Shown piece by piece: positions 36,331-46,400 of a stretch of 64,000 nt of DNA (within the stretch, counting starts at the first letter, position 1; each line of letters opens with the position of its first letter). Below the pieces are notes generated by a model. It was not told where the DNA came from. It was given only the letters and a program-made list of their open reading frames with translations, and ran no database searches. The stretch covers positions 1,550,001 through 1,614,000 of the forward strand of contig NZ_JACOQD010000001.1 of NCBI RefSeq assembly GCF_014297365.1. Direction: 5' to 3'. Origin of the DNA: Winogradskyella echinorum (GTDB lineage: Bacteria; Bacteroidota; Bacteroidia; Flavobacteriales; Flavobacteriaceae). The translations under genes were made by a program, and so were the position numbers.

Positions 36331-38058
36331 ATGAGCCATATGATTTCAAATGGTGTAATGCTAAATGCATATCCAGATAGTATTGGTAACAAATTAAGCG
36401 ATACAATTAAAATGCTTAAAATGCCCGAGTTTAAAGATGCATTTTCTTTATTCTATGTACTACCTACTTTTTTCAATAGTGATTTAGACAGAGGTTTTTC
36501 TGTAATTGACTATAACCTTAATAAAGAATTAGTTTCAGAAGAAGATTTAATGGCATTGAATGAGCTAAATATTATGCTAAAGTTTGATATAGTATTAAAT
36601 CATTTATCTGTTGCTTCACCTCAGTTTAAAGATTTATTACAGCATGGAGAAGACTCTAAATACAAAGACTTTTTTATTAACTGGAATACCTTTTGGGAAG
36701 GTAACGGGACAAAAAATGAAGATGGAATTATAATCCCCAAAGAAGAATTTCTCAATAAGTTATTCATGAGAAAATCAGGCTTACCTATTTTAAAAGTACC
36801 TTTTCCAGATGGGTCTAAACAACCGTATTGGAATACTTTTTATCAGCAAATTACTTACAATAAAATTTCTGAAGCTGATTTAAATAGTATTAAAGAATTA
36901 AATAATGTCGACAAAACAATAATAGTAGAACAGGTTAATAAGGCTATAGAGCAAAATAAAGATTTTAGTTCTATAGACTTTAAGAATTTCAATCATTTAA
37001 AACACGAAATACAAAACGTAGTAGACCGCAACTGCACCTATTTGGGTCAGATGGATGTTAATGCAAATTCTGAATTGGTTTGGGATTTTTATGAAGAAAC
37101 ACTAGCTAAGGTAAAGCGTTTTGGGTGTAAAATTTTGAGATTAGATGCCTTTGCATATTTGCATAAAGAAGTTGGACAATCTAACTTTTTCAATAAGCCA
37201 GGTACTTGGGAACATTTAGAGCGCATTAACCAAATTGCCAAAAAAAATGAATTAATACTCTTGCCAGAAATCCATGCAGAATATGGGTTAGATTTACACG
37301 ATGAGGTTGCCGAGAAAGGTTACCAAATATATGATTTTTTCTTGCCAGGATTAGTTATTCATACGCTAGAAAAAGGTAAAAATAAAGCCTTGATAAAGTG
37401 GGCCAAAGAAATAATTGATAAAGATTACAAGACTGTAAACATGTTAGGGTGCCACGATGGAATTCCTGTTTTAGATTTAAAAGGGAAAGAAGTTAATGGT
37501 ACATATAACAAAGGCTTATTAGAAGATGAAGAGATAGAAGATATAATGAATGCGATTATGGATCGTGGAGGTAGAGTAAAAAATTTATATGACCCTTCTG
37601 GTAAAAAGATTTCTTACTATCAAGTTAATGCCACATTCTTTAGCGCATTAGGTGAAAATGAACAAAAATTATTATTATCTCGAGCTATTCAGTTATTTAT
37701 GCCAGGTATTCCGCAAATATGGTATCTAGATATTTTTGCTGGAAAAAACGATTATGAGGCTGCAGACGAAGCTGGTAGTGGAGGACATAAAGAAATTAAT
37801 AGAACGACATTATCTCTAGATACTATTAAAAAGGGGCTTAAAACTGATATTGTTAATAATCAGCTAAAGTTAATTCGGTTAAGAAATACTTCAAAAGCAT
37901 TTTTAGGTAATATAAAAATCAATGAATCTTTAGAAAATGAAATTGATGTAGTTTGGAAAAACAACGGACATATGGCGCAATTAAATGCAAACCTTAAGAC
38001 TTACAAGTTTACCGTTACCTATAAAAATGAATTGGAAAATAAAGTGCTAAGTTTTTAG
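36331..38058 (+). CDS. GH13 subfamily 18 sucrose phosphorylase-like enzyme
   Basis: 575 residues, somewhat longer than the roughly 490-500 of characterised sucrose phosphorylases. GH13 landmarks are: 'IVLNHLS' (region I), nucleophile Asp in 'ILRLDAFAYLHKE', acid/base Glu in 'LLPEIHAEYG' and transition-state Asp in 'GCHDGIPVLDL'. The small barrel and the HDGI form fit GH13_18, which converts sucrose and phosphate to glucose 1-phosphate and fructose. Glucosylglycerate phosphorylase or sucrose-6F-phosphate phosphorylase belong to the same subfamily and cannot be excluded. It has no signal peptide and is cytoplasmic. It completes a path with the upstream transporter and kinase. Confidence 0.85.
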   Translation: MSHMISNGVMLNAYPDSIGNKLSDTIKMLKMPEFKDAFSLFYVLPTFFNSDLDRGFSVIDYNLNKELVSEEDLMALNELNIMLKFDIVLNHLSVASPQFKDLLQHGEDSKYKDFFINWNTFWEGNGTKNEDGIIIPKEEFLNKLFMRKSGLPILKVPFPDGSKQPYWNTFYQQITYNKISEADLNSIKELNNVDKTIIVEQVNKAIEQNKDFSSIDFKNFNHLKHEIQNVVDRNCTYLGQMDVNANSELVWDFYEETLAKVKRFGCKILRLDAFAYLHKEVGQSNFFNKPGTWEHLERINQIAKKNELILLPEIHAEYGLDLHDEVAEKGYQIYDFFLPGLVIHTLEKGKNKALIKWAKEIIDKDYKTVNMLGCHDGIPVLDLKGKEVNGTYNKGLLEDEEIEDIMNAIMDRGGRVKNLYDPSGKKISYYQVNATFFSALGENEQKLLLSRAIQLFMPGIPQIWYLDIFAGKNDYEAADEAGSGGHKEINRTTLSLDTIKKGLKTDIVNNQLKLIRLRNTSKAFLGNIKINESLENEIDVVWKNNGHMAQLNANLKTYKFTVTYKNELENKVLSF

Positions 38059-38076
38059 CTTTACTTAAAGCTAAAA
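38053..38076. terminator. Hairpin spanning the convergent stop codons
   Basis: TTTTAGCTTT-ACTT-AAAGCTAAAA is a perfect stem that contains the stop codons of both convergent genes (TAG at 38056-38058; TAA on the minus strand at 38063-38061). It can serve as a compact bidirectional terminator built from coding ends. Confidence 0.6.
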
Positions 38077-40427
38077 CCCATAGAATATTTAAAGGCAAAG
38101 TTATCACTGGATTTTTCTAGATGATGATATCCATAACGGTAAAAGGCACCAACTCCAATTCCAAAATAACCTAATTCCATAAGAGGTATTTTAATAAGGT
38201 TTTGAAGCTCTAAACCGGTTTCAAGAAAAATGTTTTCTTTGGTTTTAAAAGCTATACTTTGATGAGATGAAGCATTATCTAAACGACCAACTCCAAAGTT
38301 GTTGTGCAATAAAACATCTGGCTGAAGATAACCTTTGTTATTAAACAATCTTCCAAAATTATGTGTAGTAAATAGATGCGCATATTTGTCTGACAAAAAC
38401 TCATAAGGCACAGCTGTTTGAAAATAATTTCGAACAACAAAAGGAATATCTTTATCGTAAGTGCCTTCTCCAGTAAACAATAATCCGTAAGGGAGTGTAC
38501 TATCTATATAACCTAAATCTAAACGGTAAGTTGTTTTACCAAGTCCTTTGGTATTAAAACTATGGTCTAACGTAAATCGTAATTTGTTATATCTAAAATC
38601 ACTGTCAAAAGTTCCGTTTAATCCTTTCGAATAAATAAGGTTGAACACAGGTGCATCATTAGGCATTCTGGTTGTGATACCAAAGTTGTTAACCAGCTTT
38701 TCTTTTACGTGGTAACCAATACCCAGATTTATTTCAGAGTTTGTATAATTGGTAATTGAAGAGCCATTATACACAAATTGATAATCATAAAGCGGAGTAA
38801 CTTTGGCCGTATTAAAGCCTAAAGACCAATTTATATTTCTGTAGAGTTTCATGTTGGTATTAATACTGTAGGCTTCAATGCCATCCATTTGGCTAGCAAT
38901 CCAGTTGCGCTGTACAAAGGGGTTTTCAACGCTATTACCAGAGAATTTACCTGTTTCGCGTAAATCGTTTACATATTTTAGCTGAATAGAAATATCCTTT
39001 TTTCCTGGAACTTCAATTAAAAGATCTCCACCATATTTCCAGGCTTTATCTTTAAAACCGTAAGCCGCATAACCACCAATGGAGACATCTTTAAAAATAT
39101 CGTCATTTGTATACAAACCCAACCCGATTCTATTTCCTTCGTATTTATTATATCGTAGTAGTTGATTTATATCCACATCAACATATTTAAAAGGAATACG
39201 TCCTTTAAGCAGACTAGGTAATAAGTTAAAAATCTTATCTATTTTTATTTTCTCACCTAAACTATCTATAAAAGCATAAGTTCTTTTTTCTCTAAAGTCT
39301 AAGGTGTCTCTTCTGTTTAGTGACCAAAAGTCATCGCCTTTAGAGCTCGCTCCTTTAGGTAATGTTACAGAAAAAAATGGAAAATCTTTTTTAGATAATG
39401 ATGCATTAGGTTTAATTTCCGACAAATAGCTTTTACCGACATACTTAGCGCTTCCAAAACCTTCTCCTACATTAATTTCAAAATTTAATTGTTCAGGAAA
39501 CCAATACGAATTTTCAATGTAATTGTATTTCTGCTGAATGGTAACATTAATTTTTCCAGAATTAAATGTCGTAGCATCCACGCTTTGTACAGCATATTTA
39601 TTAGAATTGATTTGTAGAAAGCCTTTTAAACCTTCAAAATTTCTGTTGCTTTTCGGTTCAAAGGAAATTACGAAAACAGTATCATTGCCTTTAATATATT
39701 CTTCTTTAAGCCTAAATTTATATTTACGTGTACTACCTTTAGAAATAGGGTTCAGGTAATTCGTTTCAAACAATGAAATATGTTCTTCATAAAAAGAAAA
39801 TGGCTGAAAAGCATTCGCTAACATGGCGAATTGAGGGTTTTTAAATCCGGATGATCTTGTTGCTATAACACTGTCTTCAGAGAATCTTGGTTTTAGATAT
39901 TTATGTTTGGCAATGGTCTCTGTGATAAAAAAATAAGAACCTTTCATAATACTATCGAGTTTTTCTCTAATAGTATCCCTTTCCTTTTTTTGGTTTCCAG
40001 TTGTTATAATAATCTTGTCGTAAGATTTGTAGGTATACGAGTTTAAATTTTCAGGATTATTAAGATCTTTACTAGCAACAGCCAATCTAATAATACGATG
40101 TGCAGGATTTTCGCCATCAATTACAACTTCATCTAACTCGCTAACTTTAGATTTTAACCTAATAAATTGAGATGTGATTTTATTTAACCTTAAGGTTTTG
40201 GTTTCATAACCAACATAACTAATAGTTATTATTTCAATATCACGAGGTATATAAAAAACTCCATCAATATCTGTAGATGTCCCTTTATAATCGACCTCAC
40301 TAAACAATACATTAGCGAAAGGGATAACATTTTCTGTTGTATCATCGATAAGTGTGAATTTTTTATGGGATTGACCATGAATATTTAAACTCAATAAAAG
40401 CAAAGGAAATAAAAAGAAATATTTCAT
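38061..40427 (-). CDS. DUF5686 / carboxypeptidase-like regulatory domain outer-membrane protein
   Basis: 788 residues. A signal peptide ends at 'LLLSLNIHGQ', followed by a carboxypeptidase-like beta-sandwich (about 22-95: 'IPFANVLFSEVDYKGTSTDIDGVFYIPRD', 'ISYVGYETKTLRL'), a middle domain ('NPAHRIIRLAVASKDLNNPENLNSYTYKSYDKI' is the DUF5686 start) and a long beta-strand-rich C-terminus ending 'FAFKYSMGFSFK', consistent with an outer-membrane barrel. The family is common in Bacteroidota and has no assigned activity. It is transcribed alone, converging on the sucrose locus and divergent from maeB. Confidence 0.85.
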   Translation of the reverse strand: MKYFFLFPLLLLSLNIHGQSHKKFTLIDDTTENVIPFANVLFSEVDYKGTSTDIDGVFYIPRDIEIITISYVGYETKTLRLNKITSQFIRLKSKVSELDEVVIDGENPAHRIIRLAVASKDLNNPENLNSYTYKSYDKIIITTGNQKKERDTIREKLDSIMKGSYFFITETIAKHKYLKPRFSEDSVIATRSSGFKNPQFAMLANAFQPFSFYEEHISLFETNYLNPISKGSTRKYKFRLKEEYIKGNDTVFVISFEPKSNRNFEGLKGFLQINSNKYAVQSVDATTFNSGKINVTIQQKYNYIENSYWFPEQLNFEINVGEGFGSAKYVGKSYLSEIKPNASLSKKDFPFFSVTLPKGASSKGDDFWSLNRRDTLDFREKRTYAFIDSLGEKIKIDKIFNLLPSLLKGRIPFKYVDVDINQLLRYNKYEGNRIGLGLYTNDDIFKDVSIGGYAAYGFKDKAWKYGGDLLIEVPGKKDISIQLKYVNDLRETGKFSGNSVENPFVQRNWIASQMDGIEAYSINTNMKLYRNINWSLGFNTAKVTPLYDYQFVYNGSSITNYTNSEINLGIGYHVKEKLVNNFGITTRMPNDAPVFNLIYSKGLNGTFDSDFRYNKLRFTLDHSFNTKGLGKTTYRLDLGYIDSTLPYGLLFTGEGTYDKDIPFVVRNYFQTAVPYEFLSDKYAHLFTTHNFGRLFNNKGYLQPDVLLHNNFGVGRLDNASSHQSIAFKTKENIFLETGLELQNLIKIPLMELGYFGIGVGAFYRYGYHHLEKSSDNFAFKYSMGFSFK

Positions 40428-40506
40428 TGAAGGGATGTGTTATAAGTTACTAAATAACGGAATTTTTTTAAATCAATTAGATATTTATAACAAACGTTCA
40501 AATACT

Positions 40507-40514
40507 TATCTTTG
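40507..40514 (+). promoter_or_regulatory. Probable -7 box of maeB
   Basis: TATCTTTG fits TAnnTTTG and lies 20 bases upstream of the maeB ATG; the -33 element is not clear. Confidence 0.4.
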
Positions 40515-40534
40515 CGTCTTAATCCATTCAGATT

Positions 40535-42817
40535 ATGAGTAAACAAAGTAAACGTATTGAGGCTTTAGTATATCATGCAAAGCCAACTCCAGGAAAGATA
40601 AAAGTAGTACCAACAAAAAAGTATGCGTCGCAACGCGATTTGTCCTTAGCCTACTCACCTGGTGTGGCAGAGCCATGTTTAGAAATCGAAAAAGATGTTG
40701 AAAATGTATATAAATATACCGCTAAAGGTAATTTGGTTGCTGTAATATCTAATGGAACAGCGGTTTTAGGGCTAGGAAATATTGGTCCAGAAGCTTCTAA
40801 GCCTGTTATGGAAGGTAAGGGCTTACTCTTTAAAATATTTGCAGATATAGATGTTTTTGATATCGAAGTGGATACAGAAAACATTGAAGAATTTATTGCA
40901 ACAGTTAAGAATATAGCACCAACTTTTGGTGGTATTAATCTCGAAGATATAAAAGCACCAGAAGCGTTTGAAATTGAACGTCGCTTAAAGGAAGAGTTAG
41001 ACATTCCTGTAATGCACGATGATCAACATGGTACAGCAATAATATCTGCTGCGGCATTAATAAATGCTCTCGAGATTGCGGAAAAAAAGATTGAGGATGT
41101 AAAAATTGTTGTAAGTGGTGCTGGTGCAGCTGCTATATCATGTACAAGATTATACCAAGCATGTGGTGCACTTAGAGAGAACATCGTAATGTTAGATAGC
41201 AAAGGTGTTATTAGAGAGAATAGAGATAATCTTACATCTCAAAAAGCTGAATTTGCTACACATCGCAAAATTGATACGTTAGCTGAAGCTATGGAAAATG
41301 CAGATGTGTTTATAGGTTTATCTCAACCTAATATAGTATCACCAGAGATGCTAAAATCAATGGCTGTAAACCCTATAGTATTTGCGATGGCAAATCCGGT
41401 TCCAGAAATTAACTACCAATTAGCAATAGATACTAGAGATGATATAATTATGGCAACTGGCCGAAGTGATCATCCTAATCAAGTAAATAATGTTTTAGGC
41501 TTTCCGTTTATTTTTAGAGGTGCATTAGATGTAAGAGCAACTAAAATTAACGAAGCTATGAAAATGGCTGCTGTTAAGGCTTTATCTAAATTAGCAAAAG
41601 AGCCAGTGCCAGAACAAGTTAATATTGCTTATGCAGAAACACGTCTTACTTTTGGTAAAGATTATATCATTCCAAAGCCATTTGATCCAAGATTAATTGC
41701 AGAAGTTCCGCCAGCTGTTGCTAAAGCTGCAATGGAAAGTGGTGTCGCCAAAGAACCTATTGAAGATTGGGATCGTTATAAAAATTCTTTACTCGAACGT
41801 TTAGGGTCAGATAATAAGCTTGTTCGTATGCTATTGAGTAGAGCAAAAACGAATCCTAAACGTGTAGTTTTTGCTGAAGCAGACCAATTAGATGTATTAA
41901 AAGCGGCACAAATTGCTTACGATGAAGGTGTTGCTCATCCTATTCTTTTGGGTAGAAAAGAAACCATTATTGAACTCATGGAAGAGATTGAGTTTGATGC
42001 TGATGTGCCAATTATAGACCCTAAATCAGACGAAGAATTAGAACGAAAAAACCGTTATGCTAAAGCATATTGGGAAAAACGTAAACGACAAGGAGTTACA
42101 ATATATTCTGCAGAAAAGAAAATGAGAGAGCGTAATTATTATGCTGCAATGATGGTAAATGTAGGTGACGCAGATACCTTGATAACAGGATATTCACGCA
42201 ATTATCCTTCAGTTGTAAAGCCTATGTTAGAATTAATAGGTATGGCTCCAGGGGTTTCTAGAGTAGCCACTACCAATGTAATGATGACACAGAGAGGACC
42301 AATGTTTTTAAGTGATACATCTATAAACATTAACCCAACTGCTAAAGATTTAGCAAGAATAGCACGTATGACATCTAGAGTTACTAAAATGTTTGGTATA
42401 GATCCTGTAACAGCTATGATATCGTATTCAAATTTTGGATCATCAGAAAATCCTCGTGCAGAAAAAGTAAAAGAAGCTGTATTGTATTTACATAAAGCGT
42501 ATCCTGATATGATTGTAGATGGTGAGGTACAAGCAGATTTTGCTTTAAATTCTAAAATGCTTCAAGACATTTTTCCGTTTTCAAAATTGGCAGGTAGAAA
42601 AGTGAATACGCTTATTTTTCCAAATTTAGATTCAGCAAATATTACGTATAAATTGTTGAAGGAACTCAATAAAGCAGAATCAATTGGTCCAATTATGATG
42701 GGTATGGCAAAGCCAGTTCATATATTACAATTAGGTGCAAGTGTAGATGAAATTGTAAACATGACAGCTATTTCGGTTATCGATGCACAAGAGCGTGAAA
42801 AAAAACAGCAGAAATAG
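40535..42817 (+). CDS. maeB: NADP-dependent malic enzyme with phosphotransacetylase-like domain
   Basis: 760 residues, the MaeB two-domain form. Residues 1 to about 420 are malic enzyme (oxidative decarboxylation of malate to pyruvate): 'SLAYSPGVAEPC', 'VISNGTAVLGLGNIG', 'VMHDDQHGTAI' and the nucleotide-binding 'VVSGAGAAAISC'. Residues about 428-756 resemble phosphotransacetylase ('RVVFAEADQLDVLKAAQIA', 'MLELIGMAPGVSR', 'GPIMMGMAKPVHILQLGASVDEIVNM'), which in MaeB enzymes is regulatory, probably acetyl-CoA sensing, rather than catalytic. The enzyme is cytoplasmic and supplies NADPH and pyruvate. Confidence 0.95.
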   Translation: MSKQSKRIEALVYHAKPTPGKIKVVPTKKYASQRDLSLAYSPGVAEPCLEIEKDVENVYKYTAKGNLVAVISNGTAVLGLGNIGPEASKPVMEGKGLLFKIFADIDVFDIEVDTENIEEFIATVKNIAPTFGGINLEDIKAPEAFEIERRLKEELDIPVMHDDQHGTAIISAAALINALEIAEKKIEDVKIVVSGAGAAAISCTRLYQACGALRENIVMLDSKGVIRENRDNLTSQKAEFATHRKIDTLAEAMENADVFIGLSQPNIVSPEMLKSMAVNPIVFAMANPVPEINYQLAIDTRDDIIMATGRSDHPNQVNNVLGFPFIFRGALDVRATKINEAMKMAAVKALSKLAKEPVPEQVNIAYAETRLTFGKDYIIPKPFDPRLIAEVPPAVAKAAMESGVAKEPIEDWDRYKNSLLERLGSDNKLVRMLLSRAKTNPKRVVFAEADQLDVLKAAQIAYDEGVAHPILLGRKETIIELMEEIEFDADVPIIDPKSDEELERKNRYAKAYWEKRKRQGVTIYSAEKKMRERNYYAAMMVNVGDADTLITGYSRNYPSVVKPMLELIGMAPGVSRVATTNVMMTQRGPMFLSDTSININPTAKDLARIARMTSRVTKMFGIDPVTAMISYSNFGSSENPRAEKVKEAVLYLHKAYPDMIVDGEVQADFALNSKMLQDIFPFSKLAGRKVNTLIFPNLDSANITYKLLKELNKAESIGPIMMGMAKPVHILQLGASVDEIVNMTAISVIDAQEREKKQQK

Positions 42818-42842
42818 TTGTTTTCTTGGGCTTTATGAAGCC

Positions 42843-42872
42843 TTTGTAATGAAAATAATTTTATTACATTTG
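42843..42872 (+). promoter_or_regulatory. Promoter of ruvA
   Basis: TTTG at 42843-42846 and TACATTTG at 42865-42872, spaced 18 bases, just after a small GGCTT/AAGCC hairpin that may end maeB transcription. sprA follows ruvA without a gap, so this promoter could also drive sprA. Confidence 0.6.
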
Positions 42873-42894
42873 AAACATTAACCTATAGTAATAA

Positions 42895-43476
42895 ATGATT
42901 ACACACTTAGAGGGCAAACTTGTAGAAAAAAATCCGACGGATGTTGTTATAGATTGCAATGGTGTAGGATACTTTATTAATATTTCACTTCATACGTTTT
43001 CGCAAATTCCAGACAGAGAAAACTTGAAACTATATACGTATCTTCAAGTAAGAGAAGATTCACATAGCCTTTATGGGTTTTCTTCAAAAGCTGAACGCGA
43101 AATATTCAAATTATTAATATCTGTTAGTGGTATTGGTGCTAATACAGCACGTACCATGTTATCTTCTTTAACACCAGAACAAGTAAAAGAAGGTATAGCT
43201 AGTGGTGATGTGGCTTTAATACAAAGTGTAAAGGGAATTGGTGCAAAAACAGCACAAAGAGTCATTATAGATTTAAAAGATAAAGTGTTAAAAGTCTATG
43301 GTATTGACGAACTTTCTTTAATACCAAACAATACACACAAAGATGAGGCGTTATCTGCTTTAGATGTTTTAGGTTTTAACAAAAAACAATCAGAAAAAGT
43401 GGTTGATAGAATTTTGAAAACACAACCAGATGCCCTTGTAGAGCAAATTATTAAAGAAGCTCTAAAAAACTTATAA
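42895..43476 (+). CDS. ruvA: Holliday junction branch migration protein RuvA
   Basis: 193 residues, normal for RuvA. Domain I is an OB fold ('MITHLEGKLVEKNPTDVVIDCNGVGYFINIS'), domain II has two helix-hairpin-helix motifs ('LLISVSGIGANTARTMLSSL' and 'LIQSVKGIGAKTAQRVIIDLKDK'), and a flexible linker leads to domain III (about 145-193, 'DEALSALDVLGFNKKQSEKVV'), which contacts RuvB. The last base of its stop is the first base of the sprA ATG (TAATG), so translation is probably coupled. Confidence 0.97.
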   Translation: MITHLEGKLVEKNPTDVVIDCNGVGYFINISLHTFSQIPDRENLKLYTYLQVREDSHSLYGFSSKAEREIFKLLISVSGIGANTARTMLSSLTPEQVKEGIASGDVALIQSVKGIGAKTAQRVIIDLKDKVLKVYGIDELSLIPNNTHKDEALSALDVLGFNKKQSEKVVDRILKTQPDALVEQIIKEALKNL

Positions 43477-46400
43477 TGCAATTGAATATAACTAACAATA
43501 CGCAACTCAACTCCTTTAGTTTTTTATACTTATTGGCTTTTATGATGCTAATGAGTGCTACTGTTGGTGCGCAAGAAACAGAGCAAGCGCAAGACTCTAC
43601 AAAAACAACATTTGCCTTTGGTAAGCTAAATATGCCAAATCCCAATAGCATTGTTTCAAAATATACTTACGATCCTATTTTAGATCGTTATATCTATACA
43701 GAAAAAATAGGAAATTTTAATATCAATTACCCCTTAATTTTAACACCAAAAGAGTTTCGTAAACTCGTGTTGGAGGAACAATTAAAAGAATATTATAAGA
43801 GAATGGCTGATGCTGCTTCCGGAAAAAAAGAAGGAACAGAAGAGGATCAGAAAAATTTGTTACCAGAGTTTTATGTCAATTCAGGATTGTTTGAAACTAT
43901 ATTTGGAGGTAATACCATAAATGTAGTCCCTCAAGGTTCGGTAGATGTTGACTTAGGTGTTTTATTCTCTAAACAAGATAACCCTACGTTTTCTCCAAGA
44001 AACAGAACTAATTTCACCTTTGATTTTGATCAAAGAATTGGTTTAAGTCTATTAGGAAAAGTAGGTACAAGACTTCAAGTAACCGCGAATTACGACACAG
44101 AAGCGTCATTAGATTTTCAACAACTTGTTAAGTTAGAGTACACACCAACTGAGGACGATATTATACGTAAGATTGAAGTTGGTAACGTTAATATGCCATT
44201 AAATAGTTCGTTAATTACTGGTGCACAAAGTTTATTTGGTGTTAAAACAGAATTACAATTTGGTAAAACTAGAGTTACTGCTGTGTTTTCTGAGCAGCAA
44301 TCACAGTCTAAATCTGTTGTTGCACAAGGTGGTGGTACATTAGAGGAATTTGAGTTTTTTGCAAGAGACTATGATGAAAATAGACACTTCTATCTAGCGC
44401 AATATTTTAGGGATAATTATGATAAAGCCTTATTACAATATCCATATATAGATAATAGAGGGCTACAAATTACCAGAGTAGAAGTTTGGGTAACTAATAG
44501 AAATAACCAAACCGAAAATGTTAGAAATATTGTAGCATTTCAGGATTTAGGTGAGTCCGAAGCTGAGAATATTGGATTAAACCCTTTACCAGCAGGCTTT
44601 GTAAATAATCCAGGAGCACTTCCAAATAATGAAAATAATGATTTTGATCCTACTAATATAGGCGGTCCAGGATCTCTTTTAACTGAAGCCGTTAGAGATG
44701 TTACCATAGTTGAGACCGGAATTAATGTTCCTGTAAATGAAGGTTTTGATTATGGGAAACTTGAAGCAGCAAGAAAATTAACTGAAGGTCAAGAATATGT
44801 TTTAAACTCAGAGTTAGGATATATTTCGCTTAATCAAAGATTACTTAATGATGAGGTTTTAGCGGTTGCGTTTCAATATACACTTGGAGGCGAAGTTTAT
44901 CAAGTTGGAGAATTTGCAAATGATGGTGTTAATTCATCATCAACCCTTTCAGATGAAGATTTGGATGGTATTCCAGATATTGCAGATGTGGATGTAGATG
45001 GTGACGGAACTGATGATAATGGTACAGATACTGATGGTGACGGTATTAATGACCAAACAGATGCTGATGTAGATGGTGATGGCACTATTGATAATGGTCA
45101 AGACACTAATGTTGATGGAATAAATGATAGTTTTGTTCTTTCAACCGGTACTCCTCAAAGTTTAGTCTTAAAAATGTTGAAAAGTGCAGTGACATCTGTA
45201 GAGCAACCAATTTGGGATTTAATGATGAAGAATATTTATGACACTGGTGCTTATCAGTTGAGTCAAGAAGACTTTAAGTTAAACATTTTTTATACCGAAG
45301 CATCACCAGTTAATTTTATTAGACCAGTAGAAGGTACTACTTTTCCGCCTTTTGATAATAACACACCTGCAAATACTGCAGATGATACTGAAATAAATGA
45401 AACTACCTTAATACGCTTATTTCATTTAGATAAATTGAATTTTAATAATGATCCACAAGAGGGTGGAGATGGTTTCTTTGATTATGTAGAAGGAATGACT
45501 GTACTATCTCAAAATGGAAAAATTATATTTACTAAAGCGGAGCCTTTTGGTCGGTATTTATTCGATGTGTTAGATGATGATGGTAACCCAGGTAACAATG
45601 CTACCGATTACGAGCAAGATATTTATACCAACCCTAACCAAGAAAAGTATGTTTACGATTTACTATATAAATCAACAAAAACACAAGCTTTAGATGAGGT
45701 AAAAAAGAATAAATTTCAAATTAAAGGACGTTTTAAAAGTAGTGGTTCTGGTGGAGGTATACCTCTTGGAGCATTTAATGTGCCTAGAGGTTCTGTAAAA
45801 GTTACTGCTGGAGGACGCGTGCTTGTTGAGGGTATTGATTATCAGGTTAATTACCAAATAGGTCGTGTAGAGATTTTGGATGAAGCATTAAAAGCATCTA
45901 ATACTCCAATTAATGTTTCAGTAGAGAATAATGCGGTTTTTGGACAACAAACTAAGCGTTTTACTGGTATAAATATAGAGCACCAATTCAATGAAAATTT
46001 TGTCTTAGGTGCTACCTTATTAAACTTAAATGAACGACCAATAACTCAGAAAGCAAATTATAATTCCGAGCCTATTAATAATACCATTTTTGGTTTTAAT
46101 GGTAACTATTCAACTGAAGTGCCATTTTTAACACGTTTGGCTAATAAATTACCGAATATAGATACAGATGTTCCATCTAACCTTTCAGTGAGAGGTGAAT
46201 TTGCTTATCTATTGCCCGGAGCACCAAAAGGCGCCGATTTTGACGGGGAAGCCACAGCGTATATAGATGATTTTGAAGGCACGCAAGGGGCAATAGACTT
46301 ATTGAGTCCATTGTCTTGGACGTTGTCTAGTCGTCCTAAAGATTTACCAGCTACAATTCCTGGAAATGAAGATCCTGGTATAGAAAATGGTTATGGCAGA

